A stretch of 64,000 nucleotides of DNA from AP-15 sp963790875 (GTDB lineage: Bacteria > Pseudomonadota > Alphaproteobacteria > ATCC43930 > CGMCC-115725). The notes under the pieces are model-generated. The model was given only the letters and a program-made list of their open reading frames with translations, made no database searches and was not told the origin of the DNA. Position 1 is the first letter of the stretch. Every line of letters begins with the position of its first letter. Positions 58,437 through 64,000 of the stretch are shown here, in pieces. Made by a program: the position numbers and the translations under genes. The stretch covers positions 806,001 to 870,000 of the forward strand of contig CAWBQT010000016.1 in NCBI GenBank assembly GCA_963790875.1, written 5' to 3'.

Positions 58437-59376
58437 CTAACGCGCAGCGACCGGGTCGTGGGGGGACGCGGCGCGAGCGCCGGGCCGCAACCGCTTTTCT
58501 CCGAGAAACAGCAATATCGGCGAGGCGATGAAGATCGACGACGAGGTGCCGATGATGATCCCGAAGATGATCGCCAGCGCAAAACCGCGCATGATCTCGC
58601 CGCCGATCAGCGCCAGCGGCAGGATCGACAGCAGCACGGTCATTGACGTCGCCACAGTCCAACTCAACGTCTGATTGATGCTGAGATCGATCAGCTGGCG
58701 CAATGGCATCGTCTTGTACTTGCCGAGATTCTCCCTGATGCGGTCGTACACGACGACCTTGTCGGTGACCGAATAGCCGATCAGGGTCAGGAGCGCGGCC
58801 ACCGAATTGAGATCGAACTGGATCTGGGTGACGGCAAAGAACCCGATGGTCTTGGTGGCATCGAGGAGGAGGGTCGTCACGACCCCGACGCCGAATTGCC
58901 ACTCGAAGCGAAACCAGATGTAGATCAGGACCGCAACCAAGGCCAGACCGGTGGCGAGCAAGCCGTTGCGGAACAACTCGCCGCTCACGGTTGCGCCGAC
59001 GACCTCGAAGCCGGCGTATCTGGACGCCAGGCAACGCCGCCGCCACCCGCGCAGCAATCGCTTGCTGGGCGCTCTGCGTCTCATTCCTGTTTTCGAAGCG
59101 CACCAGCACATCCTGCGGTGACCCGAATTCCTGCACCCGGAGATCGCCGTAACCGAGCGGCGCGAAGGCCGAGCGTATTCGATCCGTGTCGAGCGCTTGC
59201 GGGCCGCGCAACTCGACGAGGATCCCGCCGCGAAAATCGACCCCGAGGTTCAGGCCGGGATAGAAGAAGAGGATGACGGAGATCAAGCTGAGCACCGCGG
59301 ACACGATCAAGCCGGCGAACCGGCCCCGCATGAACGGAATGGCAGTGCCGTCGGGGACCAGACGCAAGAGGCGCAA
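58437..59376 (-). pseudogene. secF: Protein translocase subunit SecF, single frameshift
   Basis: The start is TTG after GGGAGC. The first frame gives MRLLRLVPDGTAIPFMRGRF, then LNLGVDFRGGILVELRGP, as expected of SecF. After LPGVQ an extra base near 59019 shifts the frame. The second frame carries FEVVGATVSGELFRNGLLAT, GYSVTDKVVVYDRIRENLGK and a normal C-terminus. Apart from this one base the gene is perfect at about 312 residues. SecF with SecD drives late steps of protein export. No secD is in the window. Confidence 0.88.
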
Positions 59377-59388
59377 AGCGAGCTCCCG

Positions 59389-59766
59389 TCAAAAAAGCCG
59401 GCGAACAAAGCTCACGATCGCCGCCGGAAAAGGCCGTCCGCTCGTCAAGCCCGCTGCGGAACTCTCCCGAAAACGTCGACGCGCGACGTTGATTTTACTT
59501 AAGAAATACGGAAAGACGACAAAGGCGAAGGCGGCGATGTAGAACCAGACGATCGCGTCCTGGTCCACCCACGAATATCCTTGGTGGCACCACGAAACCG
59601 ATTCGCCGCGCAGTACATGGCGCTGGATTGCCTCGGCCTCGCCGATGTTGCGTGCCTCCTGCAACAAGCTCGGATCGACGACCCAACCGCGCGCTCCGGC
59701 TATCGGCCCGGAGGTCGTGAAATTCGGATCGGCCGGGCCGTAATCACCGTGGAAGAGGCATAGCAT
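59389..59766 (-). CDS. Hypothetical protein with one membrane segment
   Basis: The 125-residue frame begins MLCLFHGDYGPADPNFTTSG and has one clear membrane helix (AIVWFYIAAFAFVVFPYFLS) followed by a basic tail. It ends 12 bases before the secF start on the same strand, so the two may be co-transcribed. No family is recognised. Confidence 0.5.
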   Translation of the reverse strand: MLCLFHGDYGPADPNFTTSGPIAGARGWVVDPSLLQEARNIGEAEAIQRHVLRGESVSWCHQGYSWVDQDAIVWFYIAAFAFVVFPYFLSKINVARRRFRESSAAGLTSGRPFPAAIVSFVRRLF

Positions 59767-59819
59767 CGGGCACCGCGGTTATCGATCGGGGACGAGGGCG
59801 CCGCAGCTGCAACGGACCC

Positions 59820-60068
59820 CTACGGCGTCGGCGCGGCGTTGCGTTCCGGAGCGGGTTGATCTCGATCGCGATCCTCGACGATGCGAGCGGTAATGCCCCA
59901 ATCGCGCAGGCACTCGACCGCAATCTCGGCCTCGTCGCGCGGAACCTGGCGGACGCGCGCGCCCGCTGTCACGCTGCGGAGAACCTTGAGCCCGAGAGAC
60001 TCGGCGGCCGCTTGCCCGCTGGCAGGAATGAGAATGTCGACGAGAACCGGCCATGCTCCTCTCACCAT
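59820..60068 (-). CDS. Hypothetical small protein
   Basis: The 82-residue frame reads as a plausible alpha/beta domain (VLVDILIPASGQAAAESLGL, then RQVPRDEAEIAVECLRDWGI). No signal peptide or known motif is seen. A ribosome site is weak, and a second frame also has an ATG nearby. Confidence 0.4.
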   Translation of the reverse strand: MVRGAWPVLVDILIPASGQAAAESLGLKVLRSVTAGARVRQVPRDEAEIAVECLRDWGITARIVEDRDRDQPAPERNAAPTP

Positions 60069-60548
60069 CCAAGATTGTCTTCAGACAATTCGCGCAATCA
60101 CGGCGGACGATATGCCATTGTTTGTATCCGCGGCCGCGCAGTGACACCTATATCGAGACACACCGCATAAAGAATCCATATGAAATCGGCATTGATCCGG
60201 TCCGGCTCGCTACCGCGTTCAGCCGATGGCGAGGGGTTGATCCAGATCAAGGACCTGCCTGCCGCGCAGGGCGAACGCGCCGACAAATCTTTATGGGTTG
60301 TTTATGCGGGGACGGCTCAATCGCCCTCGAATTTTAATGGCCCGGCGTGCATTTGTTGCGGTCAAGTCGGTCCTGTCCCGGGCCCGGCCGGAGAGCCGTG
60401 TCCGATGACGGATAAACGAGTAGGTGGGTGGCATGGTGTCGGCGTCACTCGTCGGGTCGCGGCGGTCGTCGCGAGGTCGGCGAGCCTTCACCGTGCCGCG
60501 CAAGCGCAAAAGGGCCGGCAACGCCCTCAGCTTACGAAGGTCATCGTC
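60069..60548 (+). promoter_or_regulatory. Kdp upstream region, no gene recognised
   Basis: About 480 bases upstream of the kdp genes. Frames exist but none is family-like. Lower GC around 60280-60340 could hold the kdp promoter, but no KdpE box was identified and kdpDE is not in the window. Confidence 0.35.
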
Positions 60549-60632
60549 ATGCTCGATTTCCTGATGATCGCATACGGCGTCGGTTTCTTCATCGTCGCGA
60601 TCCTCTACGTGGTCGCCTGCGAGAAGATGTGA
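60549..60632 (+). CDS. 27-residue membrane peptide upstream of kdpF
   Basis: The frame encodes MLDFLMIAYGVGFFIVAIL plus eight further residues ending ACEKM. It is one hydrophobic helix with an acidic start and a Cys-Glu-Lys end. It is followed 7 bases later by kdpF. Similar tiny helices with a GxGFFxxxxxYxxACE pattern precede kdpF in other genomes, as far as I recall, usually unnamed. Probably a single-span accessory of the Kdp ATPase. Confidence 0.6.
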   Translation: MLDFLMIAYGVGFFIVAILYVVACEKM

Positions 60633-60639
60633 GGCGGAA

Positions 60640-60729
60640 ATGCTGCTCGACTACATTCTCGGTGGGATCGTGACGGTCGTCATCATGGTCTATCTCGTCT
60701 ACGCGCTGATCAACCCCGAGCGGTTCTAG
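60640..60729 (+). CDS. kdpF: K+-transporting ATPase KdpF subunit
   Basis: A 29-residue single-span peptide, MLLDYILGGIVTVVIMVYLV then YALINPERF, with GGCGGAA before the ATG. The LINPERF ending is diagnostic of KdpF. It stabilises the KdpABC complex. kdpA follows 10 bases later. Confidence 0.92.
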   Translation: MLLDYILGGIVTVVIMVYLVYALINPERF

Positions 60730-60739
60730 GAGAACCCGG

Positions 60740-62476
60740 ATGACGGGCAACGGATGGATCCAGATCGCGCTGTTCAGCCTGCTCGTGATCGCCGTCACGC
60801 GGCCGCTCGGCGGCTATATGACAAGCGTCTTTGCCGGCGAGCGAACCTTTCTGTGGCCGGTGCTGCGGCCGGTCGAGCGCGCGGTCTATTGGTGCGGCGG
60901 CGTCGATGAAAAAGAGGAGCAGCATTGGCTGACCTATGCCGTCGCGATGCTGCTGTTCAGCGTCGCCGGCTTTGTCACGCTTTATGCGCTGCAGCGGCTG
61001 CAATGGTACCTGCCGTTCAATCCGCAGGGACAGACGGCGGTCGAGCAGAGCCTCGCCTTCAATACCGCGGTCAGCTTTCTGACCAACACGAACTGGCAGG
61101 CTTATACGCCCGAAACGACGATGGGCTATCTGGTGCAGATGGCCGGGCTCACCGTGCACAATTTCCTCTCGGCGGCCGCCGGCATCGCCATGGCAATGGC
61201 GCTGATTCGCGGGTTCGTGCGGCGCGAAGCCAAGGCGATCGGCAATTTCTGGGTCGATCTGACGCGCTGCACGCTCTACATCCTGTTGCCGATGGCGGTC
61301 GTGATCGCGCTCTTCTATGTCTGGCAGGGCGTGCCGCAGAATCTGGGCGCTTATGTCGAGGCGACGACGCTCGAAGGCGCCAAGCAGGTCATTGCGCAGG
61401 GCCCGGTCGCCTCGCAGGAGGCGATCAAGATCCTCGGGACGAACGGTGGCGGGTTCTTGAACGCCAACTCGGCGCACCCCTACGAGAATCCGAACGCGCT
61501 GACCAATCTCGTCCAGCTGGTTTCGATCTTTTCGATCGGCGCGGCGCTGACCAATGTGCTGGGCCGCATGGTCCGCGACGAGCGCCAGGGCTGGGCGATC
61601 TTTGCCGCGATGGGGCTGCTGTTCCTCGCCGGCGTGACCGTTTGCTACAATTCGGAATCGCACGGCAACCCGGCCCTTGCCGCCTATGACGTCAATTCGG
61701 CCCCGAGTGCCGCGCAGGCGGGCGGCAACATGGAGGGCAAGGAGGTGCGGTTCGGGCCCGCGCTATCTGCCCTTTATGCGACGGTGACGACCGACACTTC
61801 GTGCGGCGCCGTCAATTCGATGCATGACAGCTACCTGCCGGTGGGCGGCATGATACCGATGGTCAATATCATGCTCGGCGAGGTGATCTTCGGCGGCGTC
61901 GGTTCCGGGCTCTACGGCATCCTCGCCTTTGCGATCGTCGCAATGTTCGTCGCCGGGCTGATGGTCGGGCGCACGCCAGAATATCTCGGCAAGAAGCTCG
62001 AAGCAAAGGAGGTCAAGATGACCATCCTTGCGCTTCTCAGCCTGCCGCTGTCGATCCTCGGCTGGACGGCGTTGGCGACGGTCCTTCCGGCCGGGCTCGC
62101 CGGCATCGCCAATGCCGGCCCGCACGGCTTCAGCGAGATCCTTTATGCCTACACCGAAGGTACCGGCAACAACGGCAGCGCCTTTGCCGGCCTCTCCGCC
62201 AATACGCTGTTCTACAACACGACGATCGCGGCGGCGATGCTGATCGGACGCTTCATCTTCGTCATCCCGATGCTGGCGGTGGCGGGCTCGCTGGCACAGA
62301 AGAAATTGCTGGCACCCTCGGCCGGCACCTTCCCGACGCACAGCCCGCAATTTGTCGGATTGCTGGTCGGCGTTATTCTGATCATCGGCGGCCTGACCTA
62401 TTTCCCCGCCGTCTCGCTGGGGCCGGTCACCGAGCAGGTAGCGATGAACCAGGGCAAGCTCTACACCGGGCCGTGA
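60740..62476 (+). CDS. kdpA: K+-transporting ATPase KdpA subunit
   Basis: This 578-residue membrane protein is full length. The four K+ filter segments are recognisable: TNTNWQAYTPET, GTNGGGFLNANSAHPYENP, TTDTSCGAVNSMHDS and GTGNNGSAFAGL. It is the ion-binding channel-like subunit of the high-affinity K+ pump. The ATG follows GGAGAACCC. The operon order is small peptide, kdpF, kdpA, kdpB. Confidence 0.97.
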   Translation: MTGNGWIQIALFSLLVIAVTRPLGGYMTSVFAGERTFLWPVLRPVERAVYWCGGVDEKEEQHWLTYAVAMLLFSVAGFVTLYALQRLQWYLPFNPQGQTAVEQSLAFNTAVSFLTNTNWQAYTPETTMGYLVQMAGLTVHNFLSAAAGIAMAMALIRGFVRREAKAIGNFWVDLTRCTLYILLPMAVVIALFYVWQGVPQNLGAYVEATTLEGAKQVIAQGPVASQEAIKILGTNGGGFLNANSAHPYENPNALTNLVQLVSIFSIGAALTNVLGRMVRDERQGWAIFAAMGLLFLAGVTVCYNSESHGNPALAAYDVNSAPSAAQAGGNMEGKEVRFGPALSALYATVTTDTSCGAVNSMHDSYLPVGGMIPMVNIMLGEVIFGGVGSGLYGILAFAIVAMFVAGLMVGRTPEYLGKKLEAKEVKMTILALLSLPLSILGWTALATVLPAGLAGIANAGPHGFSEILYAYTEGTGNNGSAFAGLSANTLFYNTTIAAAMLIGRFIFVIPMLAVAGSLAQKKLLAPSAGTFPTHSPQFVGLLVGVILIIGGLTYFPAVSLGPVTEQVAMNQGKLYTGP

Positions 62477-62506
62477 GCGCCTGAAGTCTTCCGAGGAATA
62501 TCCGAG

Positions 62507-64000
<1,494 letters not shown>

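Overview
The window is GC-rich alphaproteobacterial chromosome. The 16S rRNA carries the alphaproteobacterial GTGAAATTCGTAGATATT stretch. The ribosomal operon is ordered 16S, tRNA-Ile, tRNA-Ala, 23S, 5S, tRNA-fMet. Gene order and kdsB (LPS) fit a Gram-negative, probably Rhodospirillales-like, organism. No plasmid, phage or insertion-sequence genes are evident.

Layout. 1-4.3 kb: end of a class IV aminotransferase, an LTxxQ periplasmic protein, then etfB-etfA-3-hydroxyacyl-CoA dehydrogenase, closed by a clear terminator. 4.3-9.4 kb: an HNH nuclease and a hydantoinase-type pair (hyuA and a DUF917 gene) split by an oppositely oriented, AT-richer beta-helix gene. 9.5-16 kb: housekeeping genes (pyrE, def, fmt-truA, exoD-like, dapD-dapE). 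16-31.6 kb: an accessory stretch (HpaB-type oxygenase, amine oxidase, UbiH-type hydroxylase, CoA-transferase subunits, cupin, hydrolase, YejA-like binding protein) followed by hisN, a membrane-anchored cytochrome c, kdsB and pheA. 31.6-38.3 kb: the rRNA operon. 38.7-45.5 kb: an adenylate cyclase, a lipoprotein and several decayed genes. 45.5-51.1 kb: a sugar-phosphate operon transcribed pgm-tal-pgi-gnd. 51.2-60 kb: an aminotransferase, an FMN-dependent monooxygenase, an NhaP-type antiporter with a cyclic-nucleotide domain, and secF. 60.5-64 kb: kdpFAB for K+ uptake, running off the window.

Two things stand out. First, the rRNA operon carries three related palindromic insertions built from short ATCAG-type motifs: one in the 16S-tRNA spacer, a small one at 23S helix 25, and a larger one at 23S helix 45 that contains a degenerate four-helix-bundle 23S intervening-sequence (S23) gene. 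In the same operon, the 3' CCACCA end of tRNA-Ala lies inside a four-copy 16-bp tandem repeat. Second, an unusual number of genes are frameshifted (amine oxidase, GxxExxY, Trp/Gly-rich protein, LTxxQ protein, amidohydrolase, beta-propeller protein, NhaP antiporter, SecF), while about thirty metabolic genes are intact. Some lesions look like real slippage (4-bp, 7-bp and 17-bp tandem units). Others, such as the single-base one in secF, could be sequencing errors. Three further gene remnants (histidine phosphatase, PIN toxin, outer-membrane porin N-terminus) lie in apparent gaps.
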